Shown: positions 15,641-25,480, numbered from the stretch's first letter. The stretch: DNA of 64,000 nucleotides from Streptomyces sp. V4I2 (GCF_030817655.1 NZ_JAUSZM010000002.1:1-64000); one strand, 5' to 3'. Notes: a model not told the origin generated them from the sequence alone. A program made the numbers and translations.

Positions 15641-17869
15641 CTATCTGCTCCGGGCCGTTCCTAGACGCCCCTGTTCCTGGGCTCGGTTGCGCACCTCGCG
15701 CAGGGACAGCCACTGGCCGTCACCGGTGGTGACGTGCCAGAAGGCCATGCCGGTGCAGCGACGTGTGCCGCAGACGGTCTTCCCGGCCTCGTCCGCGCTG
15801 GTGAAGGTGTCGCCGCTAGGCAGGGTGATGACTCCGTCGGCGTCTACGGTGGCCGTATGGCGGCGGCCGCCGTGGTCAGCCTCTAGCTGGGTGTCCGCGG
15901 CTAGGATGCCCTCGCGCATCATGCGAGCCAGGTCGGTGCGCAGCGGGCGGCGGCGCGGTGCGGGTGCTAACCGGGTCGGAGCGGCCGGGGGTGGCGCCTG
16001 GCTGTTCGGGGCCCGGAGGGCGGGCGGGCGCAGGCCGAGGCGGCGGGGATCCCAGATCCGCAGGCACAGGCGGCGGTACAGCTCACCGCGGGTTTCGACG
16101 GCTTGCTCCATCGTGGCGTGGCCCAGTTCGCGGAAGTGGCGTTCGATGTCGTTGTCGGCGATGAACCGCCGTAAGGCGGGATGGTTCTTGCGGTAGTCGG
16201 GCGCGAGGATCGCGGCCAGGCCGTTCTCCCGAGCGTAACGGTGCCGTTTCGTTTCCAGGGGCAGGTCGTTGTAGCTGGCGTTGTCGCTCTGGCGCAGCAG
16301 GACCAGGACACCGAGGCGGGCGCGCCAGGCACGGAAGGTGACCTCGTCCGGCGCGTCGTGCGGGACGTGCCGTTCGGGGTGGTTGGCGTAGAGGTGCTCG
16401 ATCTGCCAGCTGCGCTCGGCCCCGAGGTAACCGGCGCTGATGTCTGTTCTGCCGAGGCCGGTTTCGACGTAAGCGGTCAGACGGGCCAGCAAGTAGCGCA
16501 CCTGAGCCTTGTTGTTGCCGCGCATGCCGAAGGTGGCGATCTGTTCGAAGGCGGTCTCGGGCAGCTCGGCCGACAGTAGTTCGGCCACGTCTGCGACCGC
16601 CGTGCAGTTCCTCAGGCGCGGGATGAGGCGGTAGACGTCGCTCTGGAAGTCCTTGGTCTGGACGGGTTCGTCGTTGAGGATGCGTTCGACGTAGAGCCGG
16701 TCGAGGAAGTTGGCGATTAGGGCTGCTTTCTGCTTGGCGTGCGTGTCGGTGTCGTGGGACTGGATGGCCGCCAGGATCAGGGCCATCTGGCTGCTGAGGC
16801 CGTTGGTGTCGTTGTAGTACACCGCGGACAGCCCCTGGTCGGGATAAGGGCGTTTGCATGCTTGGAGGAACGTTCGGTGATGGGCGGCCAGGCGCAGGAG
16901 GTCTTCGACGAAGCGGAAGTAGTCGTCCGGCTGGCGCAGTCCGATGCGATCGCGGTTCTTGCGCACCCAGATGTGCAGTGCGGCGTCGATCTCCTGCCCG
17001 TCGGCGGTGTCGTTGTCCTCGCCGAGGTCGGCGTAGCGGGACAGCAGGGCGGCTTTGAGGAAGGTGCGGGGTGCGTCGGTGTCGTCGCGGACGCTGGTGA
17101 GTTCGGCGAGCATGTGGCGCCACTGCTCGTTGAGTTTTTCCTCGTCTCTGCGGACGTTCGACAGCAGGAAGCTTTTCACCAGGTCGACTGGGGTCAGGCG
17201 GGCCCCGCGGTCGTTCATCGACTCGAAGATCCGGAAACCGCTGTCGCGACTGGGGGCACGGATGCCGACCATCACTACCTTCGACAGCAGCCAGTCCACG
17301 AACAGTGGGCAGTGCTCGGCTTCCAGCCGTGTCTCCAACAAGTCGGCGATCTGGCGGCTGCGCTCGTGCAGGTTCCGCAGCGACAAAGAGGCCTGCGCCG
17401 GTACTTCGTAGGGCCGGTCGCGGTAGAGGGCCTCCAGCGCGTCCTGGCGTTCGTCGATGTCCAGGCGGAACAGCAGGCGGTCGCCGTGCCCGAAATCGGT
17501 GATGACCCGCTCCAGCTTGCTCACTACATCCCGCTGTGCCCAATCGACCGCAGCCCGGTACAGGTGCAGGAACAGCAGATGCAGTGTAGTGAACCGTTGC
17601 TGGCCGTCCACCAAGAACCGCAGGCTGCGGGACTGCTGGACATACACGAACGGGCCGAGGAAAAACGCCTCCGCATCCCTGTGGTGCAGCCGCCCCTGAC
17701 GCGCCAGCGTCTCGAAGGCCTCGAACAAGTCCTCCACCAGCGTGCCGACATCCTCCGCCGACCAGGCGTACTCCCGCTGGTAATACTCGATGTGATACCG
17801 GGCCTGCCCGAACAGCTCCTTCAGATCAAACGTGTCGCCCTGGATCGCCCCTGCCGCCACCGCCACCAC
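15641..17869 (-). CDS. GmrSD-like DUF262/DUF1524 protein with RAMA domain
   Basis: About 742 aa. The N-terminal DUF262 shows QREYAW (about residue 31), FFLGPFVY and DGQQRFTTLHLL (about 88). The central DUF1524 HNH-like region has QIEHLYANHP and SDNASYNDLPLETKRH. The C-terminal about 85 residues (GILAADTQLEADHGGRRHTA ... GKTVCGTRRCTGMAFWHV) resemble a RAMA domain. DUF262/DUF1524 proteins are GmrSD-type enzymes that use NTP and cut modified DNA. The start is uncertain: several GTGs lie near 17860-17869 and the open frame runs to 17956. There is no neighbouring methylase, so it looks like a stand-alone type IV defence enzyme. Confidence 0.8.
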   Translation of the reverse strand: MVAVAAGAIQGDTFDLKELFGQARYHIEYYQREYAWSAEDVGTLVEDLFEAFETLARQGRLHHRDAEAFFLGPFVYVQQSRSLRFLVDGQQRFTTLHLLFLHLYRAAVDWAQRDVVSKLERVITDFGHGDRLLFRLDIDERQDALEALYRDRPYEVPAQASLSLRNLHERSRQIADLLETRLEAEHCPLFVDWLLSKVVMVGIRAPSRDSGFRIFESMNDRGARLTPVDLVKSFLLSNVRRDEEKLNEQWRHMLAELTSVRDDTDAPRTFLKAALLSRYADLGEDNDTADGQEIDAALHIWVRKNRDRIGLRQPDDYFRFVEDLLRLAAHHRTFLQACKRPYPDQGLSAVYYNDTNGLSSQMALILAAIQSHDTDTHAKQKAALIANFLDRLYVERILNDEPVQTKDFQSDVYRLIPRLRNCTAVADVAELLSAELPETAFEQIATFGMRGNNKAQVRYLLARLTAYVETGLGRTDISAGYLGAERSWQIEHLYANHPERHVPHDAPDEVTFRAWRARLGVLVLLRQSDNASYNDLPLETKRHRYARENGLAAILAPDYRKNHPALRRFIADNDIERHFRELGHATMEQAVETRGELYRRLCLRIWDPRRLGLRPPALRAPNSQAPPPAAPTRLAPAPRRRPLRTDLARMMREGILAADTQLEADHGGRRHTATVDADGVITLPSGDTFTSADEAGKTVCGTRRCTGMAFWHVTTGDGQWLSLREVRNRAQEQGRLGTARSR

Positions 17870-18147
17870 CCCCGGGCAAACCACCGCTGCGCCCCAACTC
17901 GGCCTATTCTGCAGGCTTTTACCCAGCCGAGACACCCACACAATCACCGGGGCCACCCACGCCCCAAGCCTCCCCCGGTTTCGACAGTTGGGGACTGCGT
18001 GCGGCTGAAGTGAGCGTTCCAGGGCTTCGATGCCGTGTGCGACTACTGGGCAGCGCAGGGGGCGACGGCGCCGGCGGCCCCCTGCCCCCGTGATCTGCCC
18101 GCCCGCAGCACGTCAGTGATGGTCCAGGCGGCTCAGCAGGGCAGCCA

Positions 18148-18357
18148 TCAGTTCTCTGACGGAATACGCGCGGCGATCTCCCGTGCGAATCGGTCCGCCT
18201 GCCAGGAGAGCTGATGGCCGCCCTGTGCGATGGCCTGCAGGAGTTGGAGGAGGTCGTGCGCCTCCTCCAGGGTCAGCAGGGCCAGTCGTTCGGCGGTGTG
18301 ATCCATCGGCGCGAAGTCGACCGCGTCTAGATCGAGGTGGTCGTAGGGGTGGTCCAT
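18148..18357 (-). CDS. Small acidic protein, 69 aa
   Basis: Starts MDHPYDHLDLDAVDFAPMDH and continues as a helix-rich sequence (LTLEEAHDLLQLLQAIAQGG). Soluble, no known family. It is isolated, with 290 bases to the next minus-strand gene downstream. Confidence 0.5.
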   Translation of the reverse strand: MDHPYDHLDLDAVDFAPMDHTAERLALLTLEEAHDLLQLLQAIAQGGHQLSWQADRFAREIAARIPSEN

Positions 18358-18922
18358 GACCAGCGCAACTGTTGTCCTGGCCCGGCGGTCACGGGCGGCG
18401 GCGTATACGCGTGCGGCGTTGGCCGGCTTGAACGCCGGCCAACGCCGCAGACGAAGGGTGTGGTCGTGAAGGGCGGTCGCCTACGCGGCGAAACGCTCTG
18501 CAGGGCTTCAGCTAAACGATCGTCCCTGCAGGCAATGGGTGAGGCCCGGGGACACTGTCCCCTTCACCACCACACCGTGCACAACACCAGCCACCGCACA
18601 GGCATTCCCCTCCCGTCGGCCAGCCGGTGAGCCCCTTCTGCGCAATCGGCTGCCCGGCCTTGGGCGAGACTCGCGTCGCGTCCAGCCGCTGACCACAAGG
18701 CCGGTCCCCGCGAATCAGTCCCCCACGGCCGCTAGGACCGCCAGGCATGAGGCTCGGCACAGTCGTGTTCGCCTCGCAGCGCCCAAGCGACGAGGAAGAC
18801 GAGCGGACCAGACACGGGATACCTGCGGACCACCAAGCCGGTACCGGACGAACGGACACCACATGCCGCCCCACAGCAGCAGCTGAACCGGCACCTGGTC
18901 TGCGCGTTCCTGTGACACGCAC
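18358..18922. repeat. Non-coding stretch with 14-bp perfect hairpin
   Basis: At 18414-18447, CGGCGTTGGCCGGC and GCCGGCCAACGCCG pair perfectly around TTGAAC. It lies upstream of a minus-strand gene and downstream of another, so it could terminate transcription from the right. The rest of the interval shows no supported gene. Confidence 0.6.
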
Positions 18923-19357
18923 CTACTCGAAGGTGGTGGACGTCACGACATCGTGCTCGGTGTCGGCTGTTCTCTTGTGCCGCATCTCGTAGTGATCTCC
19001 GACAGCGGTGACGGCAAAGACGGTGACGACAGCGGTCACGGTGATGACGGCGAGGCTGGCGACATCGGCCACCATGCGTGCGGTGTAGCCCGCCACCGCG
19101 ACCCCGGCCCCCGCCACGGTGCCCTTGGCCAGGTGGGCTGCAATCCGGCGGCCGACGTGGGAGGCCGCCCGGCAGATGCAGCGCGACGGGCGGGGGGCGG
19201 CGGTGCGCGGCGACGCCTGCTTCCTGGCGACGTTGTCCATGATCGCGTCGAAGCGGCGGTCCAGGTCCTCTTCGTCCGCCGTGACGCCGCGCTTTAGGGC
19301 CAGGTAGGGCCGGAACAGCCGGAGCGTAAGATCATTATCCATCCTAGTTTCCACCAC
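18923..19357 (-). CDS. Membrane protein of sigma-like operon, 144 aa
   Basis: The N-terminal half is charged (DNDLTLRLFRPYLALKRGVT) and the second half has one long hydrophobic region (ASLAVITVTAVVTVFAVTAV) preceded by a basic Cys-containing segment. The GTG at 19357 follows AGGGGA and overlaps the end of the sigma-like gene, so the two are co-translated. By position it could be an anti-sigma-type partner; that is inference only. Confidence 0.55.
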   Translation of the reverse strand: MVETRMDNDLTLRLFRPYLALKRGVTADEEDLDRRFDAIMDNVARKQASPRTAAPRPSRCICRAASHVGRRIAAHLAKGTVAGAGVAVAGYTARMVADVASLAVITVTAVVTVFAVTAVGDHYEMRHKRTADTEHDVVTSTTFE

Positions 19358-19913
19358 AGTTTCCCCTCATGCTTGCGAAGAACAACTCGAGCGGCTCCAG
19401 GTCGACCTTCGCCTCGGCCAGCTTCTCGAGCGCCTTTTTCTTCTGAACCCTTCTCGTGGATGCGCTTCCTCCGACTGTTTCGGCCAGGCCTTCCATCGTC
19501 AGAAGATGCAGGAGGGCTGCTTCGATCGCGCCACGTTCGGCGAGGCTGAGTGCGTCCAGGGCACGCAGGACCTCGCGCACGGGTGCGTCGTTGGGCATGA
19601 GATAGGGATCGAAGATCTTTTCCAGCGAGTATTCGGCTACCTTCTGAGCCCTGCCCGCCCTCCTGCGTTCGTCGACGATTCCTTCCGCGATCTTTCGCAC
19701 TTCGCCATAGGTGACATACCGGCCAGGTGTTTCAAATACGCATTCGAATGCCTCGTCGGCGATCTCTATCGGGTCCACGACCAGCGGGGCGCACTCAAGC
19801 AGCAGATACACCCGCAGGGGGCCGATCTGTTTCTTGTACTGGTCTTTCAACTCGTCACGGCGGCTTTGGCGCAGCTTGCTTTTGCCTTTGCGGACGAGCA
19901 TCGGACGGACCAA
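19344..19913 (-). CDS. Divergent sigma-70-like protein, about 189 aa
   Basis: The region DPIEIADEAFECVFETPGRY ... IVDERRRAGRAQKV resembles sigma region 2. VLRALDALSLAERGAIEAAL ... TRRVQKKKALEKL resembles region 4 with its helix-turn-helix. Both are far from consensus. The start is probably TTG at 19913, after GGGGGATC; ATG at 19901 is the alternative. It overlaps the membrane protein gene downstream. Confidence 0.5.
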   Translation of the reverse strand: MVRPMLVRKGKSKLRQSRRDELKDQYKKQIGPLRVYLLLECAPLVVDPIEIADEAFECVFETPGRYVTYGEVRKIAEGIVDERRRAGRAQKVAEYSLEKIFDPYLMPNDAPVREVLRALDALSLAERGAIEAALLHLLTMEGLAETVGGSASTRRVQKKKALEKLAEAKVDLEPLELFFASMRGNCGGN

Positions 19914-20232
19914 CGATGATCCCCCCTTTGGGGACGGGCCCGCTGCTGTGGGGCAGCGGCGGGGCCAGGAACGCACGCGCTGTGCAGATACTGGGGCGGA
20001 ACGCTACCGACCCGGCCGCGCGGGGGCGTTTATCGCCTGCCGCGGCCGGTCCCACGGGCGGCGGGGAGGTGGGTGTGAGCCGGTGACGGGCGGCAATTGA
20101 GCCAACTCGCTTGCCGTAGCGGTGGGTTGGTCAGTGGGTGGGAAAGCTGTCGGTGTCCAGGGAGACGGCACAGTGGACTCGCGAACAAGGGCGCGGCGGG
20201 GCGGCCACTGTCAACGGGACATCGGGGGCGTG

Positions 20233-20742
20233 ATGTTGGCGGAGTCGCTGGTGGCACTGGCCGCGGCGGGTGGTACGGCCGTGGTGCAGGCCGTGGGGAC
20301 GGATGCGTGGGTGGTGATGCGTGAGCGTCTGGGACGCTTAATCGCCCGCGGGGACGAGGGGCGTGAGGCGGCGGAGTTGAGCCGCTTGGATCAGACGGGG
20401 CATGCGCTGGTGGCCGGCGGTCAAAGTGGCAACGAGGCGATCCGCTGGGAGAGCTCCTGGCAGGCCCGGATCGAAATGTTCCTCGACTCCCTTCCGGCGC
20501 CGGAACAGGGCGCGGCCGCAGCCGAGTTGACGCAGCTGGTGGCGGCCGTGCGCGCGGCCCGGCCTGCACCCGGCGCGGTCACGGCCACCGACGGGGGTGT
20601 GGCGGCGGGCGGCGACGTGTCCGTCCAGGCGTCATCGGGTGCGGTGGCCGGAGCGGTGGTCCACGTGGAAGGAGGCGTGCACGGTGCCCCTTTCACGACG
20701 GGTGGCCAGCAGCCACCTGGCAGCAGAAGCCCCGCCCGGTAG
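20233..20742 (+). CDS. Accessory protein preceding STAND NTPase, 169 aa
   Basis: MLAESLVALAAAGGTAVVQA then VMRERLGRLIARGDEGREAAELSRLDQT forms a hydrophobic N-terminal helix and a charged helical middle. The C-terminus is Gly/Val-rich (GGDVSVQASSGAVAGAVVHV). Proteins with this start sit in front of NB-ARC/TPR genes in several Streptomyces. The start could also be GTG at 20230. The similar Gly-rich segment at the N-terminus of the next protein raises the chance that the two were once one gene. Confidence 0.6.
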   Translation: MLAESLVALAAAGGTAVVQAVGTDAWVVMRERLGRLIARGDEGREAAELSRLDQTGHALVAGGQSGNEAIRWESSWQARIEMFLDSLPAPEQGAAAAELTQLVAAVRAARPAPGAVTATDGGVAAGGDVSVQASSGAVAGAVVHVEGGVHGAPFTTGGQQPPGSRSPAR

Positions 20743-20783
20743 CACCAGAGGGCGATGCGGCCACGACCGGCGCGCAGCAGTCG

Positions 20784-22952
20784 GTGGTGGCGCACTCCGG
20801 CGGCCTGGCGGCCGGCCATCTGCGAGTAGACCAGGTGGTGGTCACCGGCAAGCCGGCCCAGCGCGCCAGTGTGGCGGTGACGCTGGCGCCGCCGCTGGGT
20901 GAGCGCGATCCGCGCCTTCCGCTGCGCGGGCGCGAAACGTTGGTGAGCGAGCTGCTCGGACTGTGTCAGGGCGGCGGGGGCGGCCGGCTGCATGTGGTGC
21001 ACGGGCTGGGCGGCTGCGGGAAGACGGCCGTGGTCTTGGAGGCGGTGCACCGCCTCCTCGAGCAGGCGTCCGACAGCGGGCCTCTGGTGTGGTGGATCGA
21101 TGGCCGGCACGAGGCCACCGTGGAGGCGGGACTGCGGGCGGTGGCCCGTCAGGCGGGACTGCGGGCCAAAGAGATCAGGGGCGAGGACGCGGCGGATGCC
21201 CTGTGGCGCCGGCTCGCGCACCTGCCCCGCCGCTGGGTGCTGGTGCTCGACAGTGTCGATGATCCGTCCCTGCTGGACGGCCCCGGGCGGCTGATATCCG
21301 GCACGGGATGGGTGCGCCCCACGGGCGCGGTGGGCGGCCTGGTGATCGTCACCAGCCGCCAGGGGGCGATGAGCGCCTGGGGTGCTGCGGCCGTGCTGCA
21401 CGCGGTCAAGCCGCTGCAGGCGGCCGACGCCGCGCACATGCTGCTGGACCGGGCCGGCGATCGGGCAGGAGACGTCACCCAGGCCCGCGCGTTGGGGGCG
21501 CGGCTGGGCGGACTGCCCCTGGCACTGCACCTGGCCGGGTCGTTTCTGGCCGAGGCATCAGCAGTGCCGGGGGCGTTCCGTGCCCTGGGCACGCCGCTGG
21601 ATTTCGCCTCCTACCGGCAGGCGCTGGAAGGCGGGCGGGGCCCGGTCGATGCGGTGCGGGTGGTGGCGCGCTCGCGTCATCTCGCCGTGGAGTTGCTGCG
21701 GCAGCGGGGGTTTGCGCTGGCGGGGCGGCTGCTGGAGGTCCTTGCATCGTTCGCCGATGCGCCCCTGCCGCCCACCCTGCTGCTGCGCCCGGCCGTCCTG
21801 GCGCAGACGGTCGCCGGGTTTGACACCGTCGACGGCACGACCCTGTGGCGGATGCTGACGGAGCTGGCCGCACTGGGCCTGCTGGAACTGGAGGTGCCCA
21901 CGCCCCCGGCCGGCGGCCTGCCCGTGGTGCGGCTGCACCCGCTGGTGCGGGATGCCAGCCGCGAGCGGCCCGATGTGGCGGCTGCCCTCAGCCTGCTGCA
22001 CCAGGGCGCCGATCTGGAGGGGCTGTATCCCCCCGAGGAGCCGGCGCACTGGCCTGCCTGGCAGCTGCTGGCCCCGCACACCCTGGAGCTGGCCCGCCAG
22101 GCCGGCGCCGACACCGGCCTGGATCCGCCGGTGCGGCTGGCCGGGATGGACAGCGCCGAACTGGGCGCCCGCTACCTGCAGTCGCAGGGCATGTTCGAGC
22201 AGGCCTGCCAGCAGCTCGAGCAGGTGCTGGCAGTGCGACGGCGGCTACTGGGCGAGGACCATCCCGAGACCCTCTCCGCCGGCCACAACCTCGCCGGCGC
22301 CCTGCACGACCTGGGCCACCTCGCCCCGGCCCGTACCGCCTATGCGCGCATCTGGGTGGCGCGCCAGCAGCTGCAGGGCGCTGAGCACGGGGACACCCTG
22401 ACCGCCCGGCACGAACTGGCCCGCGTCCTGCACGACCAGGGGGAACTGGAGCAGGCGCGCGTCCACTTCGAGCAGATCCTCACCGTCCGGCGCCGGCTGC
22501 AGGGCGACGAGCACGCCCACACTCTGGCCGCCCGGCACGAACTGGCCCGGATCCTGCACGACCAGGGGGAACTGGAACAGGCGCGCCAGGAATACCAGTC
22601 CATCCTGGAATTACGCCACCACACGCTGGGGCAGCTGCATCCGCGGACCTTGACCACACGCCACAACCTGGCCTGTCTGCTCCACGATGCCGGCGAACTC
22701 GCCCAAGCACACCAGGAGCTGCAGGCCACGCTGGCCGGCCGCACCACCGTCCTCGGCGTCACCCACCCGCAGACTCTGTCCACCCAGTACAAACTCGCCC
22801 GTCTGCTGAAGGAGACGGGCCACCAAAGGCAGGCACTACAGCTGCTGCAGGCCGCCGCCGACGCCGCCCGACGCACCCTGGGCGAGGGCCACCCCCTCAC
22901 CCGCCGCATGACAGGCACCCTCGACGCCTGGACCACCAACGCGCACGGATAG
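20784..22952 (+). CDS. NB-ARC/TPR STAND NTPase, 722 aa
   Basis: Walker A GLGGCGKT at residues 74-81 and Walker B VLVLDSVDD at 152-160 lead an NB-ARC domain with GGLPLALHLAGSFLAE further on. Residues about 450-715 are five or more tetratricopeptide repeats of about 42 aa (ARHELARVLHDQGELEQARV pattern). STAND proteins of this plan are sensors that oligomerise on ligand binding; in bacteria many act in phage defence, others in regulation. No effector domain is visible at the N-terminus, so the 169-aa neighbour may supply a partner. Confidence 0.8.
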   Translation: MVAHSGGLAAGHLRVDQVVVTGKPAQRASVAVTLAPPLGERDPRLPLRGRETLVSELLGLCQGGGGGRLHVVHGLGGCGKTAVVLEAVHRLLEQASDSGPLVWWIDGRHEATVEAGLRAVARQAGLRAKEIRGEDAADALWRRLAHLPRRWVLVLDSVDDPSLLDGPGRLISGTGWVRPTGAVGGLVIVTSRQGAMSAWGAAAVLHAVKPLQAADAAHMLLDRAGDRAGDVTQARALGARLGGLPLALHLAGSFLAEASAVPGAFRALGTPLDFASYRQALEGGRGPVDAVRVVARSRHLAVELLRQRGFALAGRLLEVLASFADAPLPPTLLLRPAVLAQTVAGFDTVDGTTLWRMLTELAALGLLELEVPTPPAGGLPVVRLHPLVRDASRERPDVAAALSLLHQGADLEGLYPPEEPAHWPAWQLLAPHTLELARQAGADTGLDPPVRLAGMDSAELGARYLQSQGMFEQACQQLEQVLAVRRRLLGEDHPETLSAGHNLAGALHDLGHLAPARTAYARIWVARQQLQGAEHGDTLTARHELARVLHDQGELEQARVHFEQILTVRRRLQGDEHAHTLAARHELARILHDQGELEQARQEYQSILELRHHTLGQLHPRTLTTRHNLACLLHDAGELAQAHQELQATLAGRTTVLGVTHPQTLSTQYKLARLLKETGHQRQALQLLQAAADAARRTLGEGHPLTRRMTGTLDAWTTNAHG

Positions 22953-22964
22953 CGGGCCTGTTGT

Positions 22965-22982
22965 CCGGCCGCAGGCGGCCGG
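22965..22982. terminator. Bidirectional terminator between convergent genes
   Basis: CCGGCCG-CAGG-CGGCCGG lies between the stops of the two convergent STAND genes. Confidence 0.6.
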
Positions 22983-23022
22983 CCGCTGGACGACGTAGCC
23001 GGGGCCGGTCAGCAGGCTCGTC

Positions 23023-25347
23023 TCACCATTCGGCGAGCCTCATCCACGAGGTGGGGTAGGGCTGTCGCGGGCTGTCATCCCGGGCGGTCAGCCGGGCAAG
23101 GCAGCGGCGGCAGTCGCGCACCAGAGCGCTGTCGGGGCCCAGGCTCTGTGCGGCATCGGCGAGCAGCCCGGTAAGCCGGGTGATGCCCTCGTCGAGGTCT
23201 GCGCATGCACTGGTCCACAGGGCTGCCTCGAAACGGGCGTTGAGGATCACCGGGTGCGCCGCCCGGGTGTCGTCGAGTCCGTCGGTGATCACGTCTTCGG
23301 CGATCTGCAGCGCCTCGGCGGGCCGGCCGGCCTGGCCTCTGGCATGGGCCAGGGCTGTGCGGGCCGCCAGCGTGAGCAGGTGGCAGGCGCCCAGGAGACG
23401 GGCATGGTCGGCTGCGACGTGCTCGATGCAGGGCAGGCCGTGCTCGATGTCTCCCGCGATCAACATCCAGTAGGCGAGGTTACGCCGCACATCCAGGACA
23501 AACTCCACGGTGCCCAAGCGGCTGTGGGTGAGGTGGCCGTCCAGGGCCTGCCAGAGTCGTACCGCGCCGGCGGCGTCACCGCCATAGCCGGTCCACAGGG
23601 CGACCTCGAATCGGCAGGACAAGGTCGTGGGATGGTCCTCGCCCAGGAGGCGAACGCTGTCGGCCGCGACCTCGCGTGCCAGATGCAGTGCCCGCGTGGG
23701 GTCGCCCAGCTGCCCTGTCGAGCGGGCCACGACGATGCGCGGCGGCAATGACTGACCGGGGCTGAGCGCCCTGCTGTCGGCTGCGGCTTGCTGGGCGATG
23801 TGCAGCGCCTCGACGGGCCGGCCGGCCAGAGTGGTCCAAAACGCCAGCTGCTCGGCCAGCCGCACCAGATGAACCGGCTCGGTGTCGGCGCGGGCGGCAG
23901 TGAGAGCGGAGCGCAGCGTGCGTATCGCCGCGTCGGTGTCACCGCTGACGCCGCCCTGGCATGCTGCCAGGCCGACCGCCGCCATCACATATCCGCCGTC
24001 GATCGCGGCGGCGAACGCGTCGCGCGCATGATCCCATTGCCGGTGCCAGTCGTAGGCGGTCCAGCCTAGGTAGGCCGCCTCGGCCGGCTCTGCCTGGCCA
24101 ATCAGTTCCTGCCAGGTCGCAGCGGGTATGGGCGGGGCGGTGTCCGCCTCAACGGCGTCGGGAAGGTAGTCGAAGACGACATAGTGGTCGAGGCCGTCAG
24201 GCACCAGCAGGCCGCTCGTGGCGTAGGCGGCCCGCGTGGCCCATTCCATGGCCTGTTCCCACGGTTCTGGTCTCAGCCGCGCACCGCCTCGTTGCTGCAG
24301 GTAGGGCTCATGCAAGGACCGCAGGAGGCCGGGTGACAGGCCTCGGTAGAAGCCGGCTCGCCGGGCGTCGACGGCGGCGGCGACGATGGCGGCCCCGCGC
24401 GGGTTGGTGCCGGGTGCCCACCCGTCCTGCCAGGCCGCCAGCAGCCGGGGTCCGGCCGCGAGGTATTCGGCCACGCCGAACTCGTCGCAGTGCTCGAGTG
24501 CGGCCGCAATACGCGGATCATCCGCGCATTCCTGGGCGCGAGCCACTTCAGCAGCTGTCCAGGTCCGGTCGATGCGGACTTCCGTAGCCCGGTCGAGAAC
24601 CTCCCGATGCTCCTGGGCCATCCCGGCGCTCCCGGGCTCGCCAGACAGGCTGTCGCGGAGGAATCGGGCGCGCTCCTGCGCTCGCAGGGTGGCCAGGACG
24701 ACGACGTGCCGGCTGCCGTCTCCCAAAAGTCTGTCCAGCAGGTGGGCGCTCAGCCCGTCACTACCCAGGTACTTGGGAAGATCGTCCAGCCAGATGACGC
24801 AGTGCCGTTCGCGCTGGACCACATCCACCGCCGCACGCAGCCCCGCCCGGCTCCTGGGCCGGATGAACACATGGTCGCTCAGGCAGGCGCGCATGGCTTC
24901 GAAAGCAGCGCGGGACTTGCCCGCCGTGGACTCGCCGACCAGTACGACCAAACCACCCCGCTGCACTGCCCGTTCCACATCCGCACTGCGGTCCCGGCGA
25001 ACGAAGGGGGGTGTGCGGACTTGAGCCGGATCATCCGATGCAACGGGCGCCGCGGCATACACGCCAAGAAGAACGGGATCGGTGATCTCCCGTACCCGCC
25101 GGCCGCCCTGGTCGTGGAAGAACAGCTCATCGTCAAGCTGACGCGCTGCCGCGGCATCGAGGTCAAGCCGCTGCGTGGCCCGGCCCGACAGCACGCCGAC
25201 CACCACGCCCACGCCCGCCACCAGCACTGAACCGGCCGTGCCCGGCCACATGTCCGCCACCGCCGACACCACGGCAGCAACGGCCGCTGCCACGACCACG
25301 AGCCCCCAGCCGCCGACCTGCAACCACCGTGCGCGTGCTGTCCCCAT
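23023..25347 (-). CDS. Membrane-anchored STAND-type NTPase with TPR-like repeats, 774 aa
   Basis: Two hydrophobic helices (residues about 12-32 and 38-55) are followed by a P-loop domain with Walker A GESTAGKS (138-145) and Walker B HCVIWLDDL. The C-terminal half is helical repeats with the TPR-like LAREVAADSVRLLGEDHPTT pattern. The ATG at 25347 follows GGGGGGAC. The convergent arrangement with the NB-ARC gene puts two signal-sensing NTPases side by side; either may be a defence gene, which is inference. Confidence 0.75.
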   Translation of the reverse strand: MGTARARWLQVGGWGLVVVAAAVAAVVSAVADMWPGTAGSVLVAGVGVVVGVLSGRATQRLDLDAAAARQLDDELFFHDQGGRRVREITDPVLLGVYAAAPVASDDPAQVRTPPFVRRDRSADVERAVQRGGLVVLVGESTAGKSRAAFEAMRACLSDHVFIRPRSRAGLRAAVDVVQRERHCVIWLDDLPKYLGSDGLSAHLLDRLLGDGSRHVVVLATLRAQERARFLRDSLSGEPGSAGMAQEHREVLDRATEVRIDRTWTAAEVARAQECADDPRIAAALEHCDEFGVAEYLAAGPRLLAAWQDGWAPGTNPRGAAIVAAAVDARRAGFYRGLSPGLLRSLHEPYLQQRGGARLRPEPWEQAMEWATRAAYATSGLLVPDGLDHYVVFDYLPDAVEADTAPPIPAATWQELIGQAEPAEAAYLGWTAYDWHRQWDHARDAFAAAIDGGYVMAAVGLAACQGGVSGDTDAAIRTLRSALTAARADTEPVHLVRLAEQLAFWTTLAGRPVEALHIAQQAAADSRALSPGQSLPPRIVVARSTGQLGDPTRALHLAREVAADSVRLLGEDHPTTLSCRFEVALWTGYGGDAAGAVRLWQALDGHLTHSRLGTVEFVLDVRRNLAYWMLIAGDIEHGLPCIEHVAADHARLLGACHLLTLAARTALAHARGQAGRPAEALQIAEDVITDGLDDTRAAHPVILNARFEAALWTSACADLDEGITRLTGLLADAAQSLGPDSALVRDCRRCLARLTARDDSPRQPYPTSWMRLAEW

Positions 25348-25429
25348 GGCACGTCCCCCCAACTCTCCGCCAGAGCAGGCGCCGACGACCGCGCCCTTCG
25401 CCTGACGGGTCTCTCCTTGCCGACAGTTT

Positions 25430-25480
25430 GACTTCCTCCCCCTCGTGAACGAGGCAGATTCCTACGGCTCGCACCGTGGG
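25430..25480. mobile_element. Possible IS200/IS605-family right-end remnant
   Basis: GACTTCCTCCCCCTCGTGAA, an imperfect hairpin, then GGCAGATTCCTACGG resembles the hairpin right end of TnpB-type IS605 elements (GACTTCCTCCC...GATTCCT). No tnpA or tnpB is nearby, so it would be a solo scar. Confidence 0.45.

Noticed and set aside
20233..22952. The two genes as one frameshifted NB-ARC protein
   Set aside because: Each has its own plausible start and a 41-base gap; the Gly-rich ends are similar, but that is not enough to merge them.
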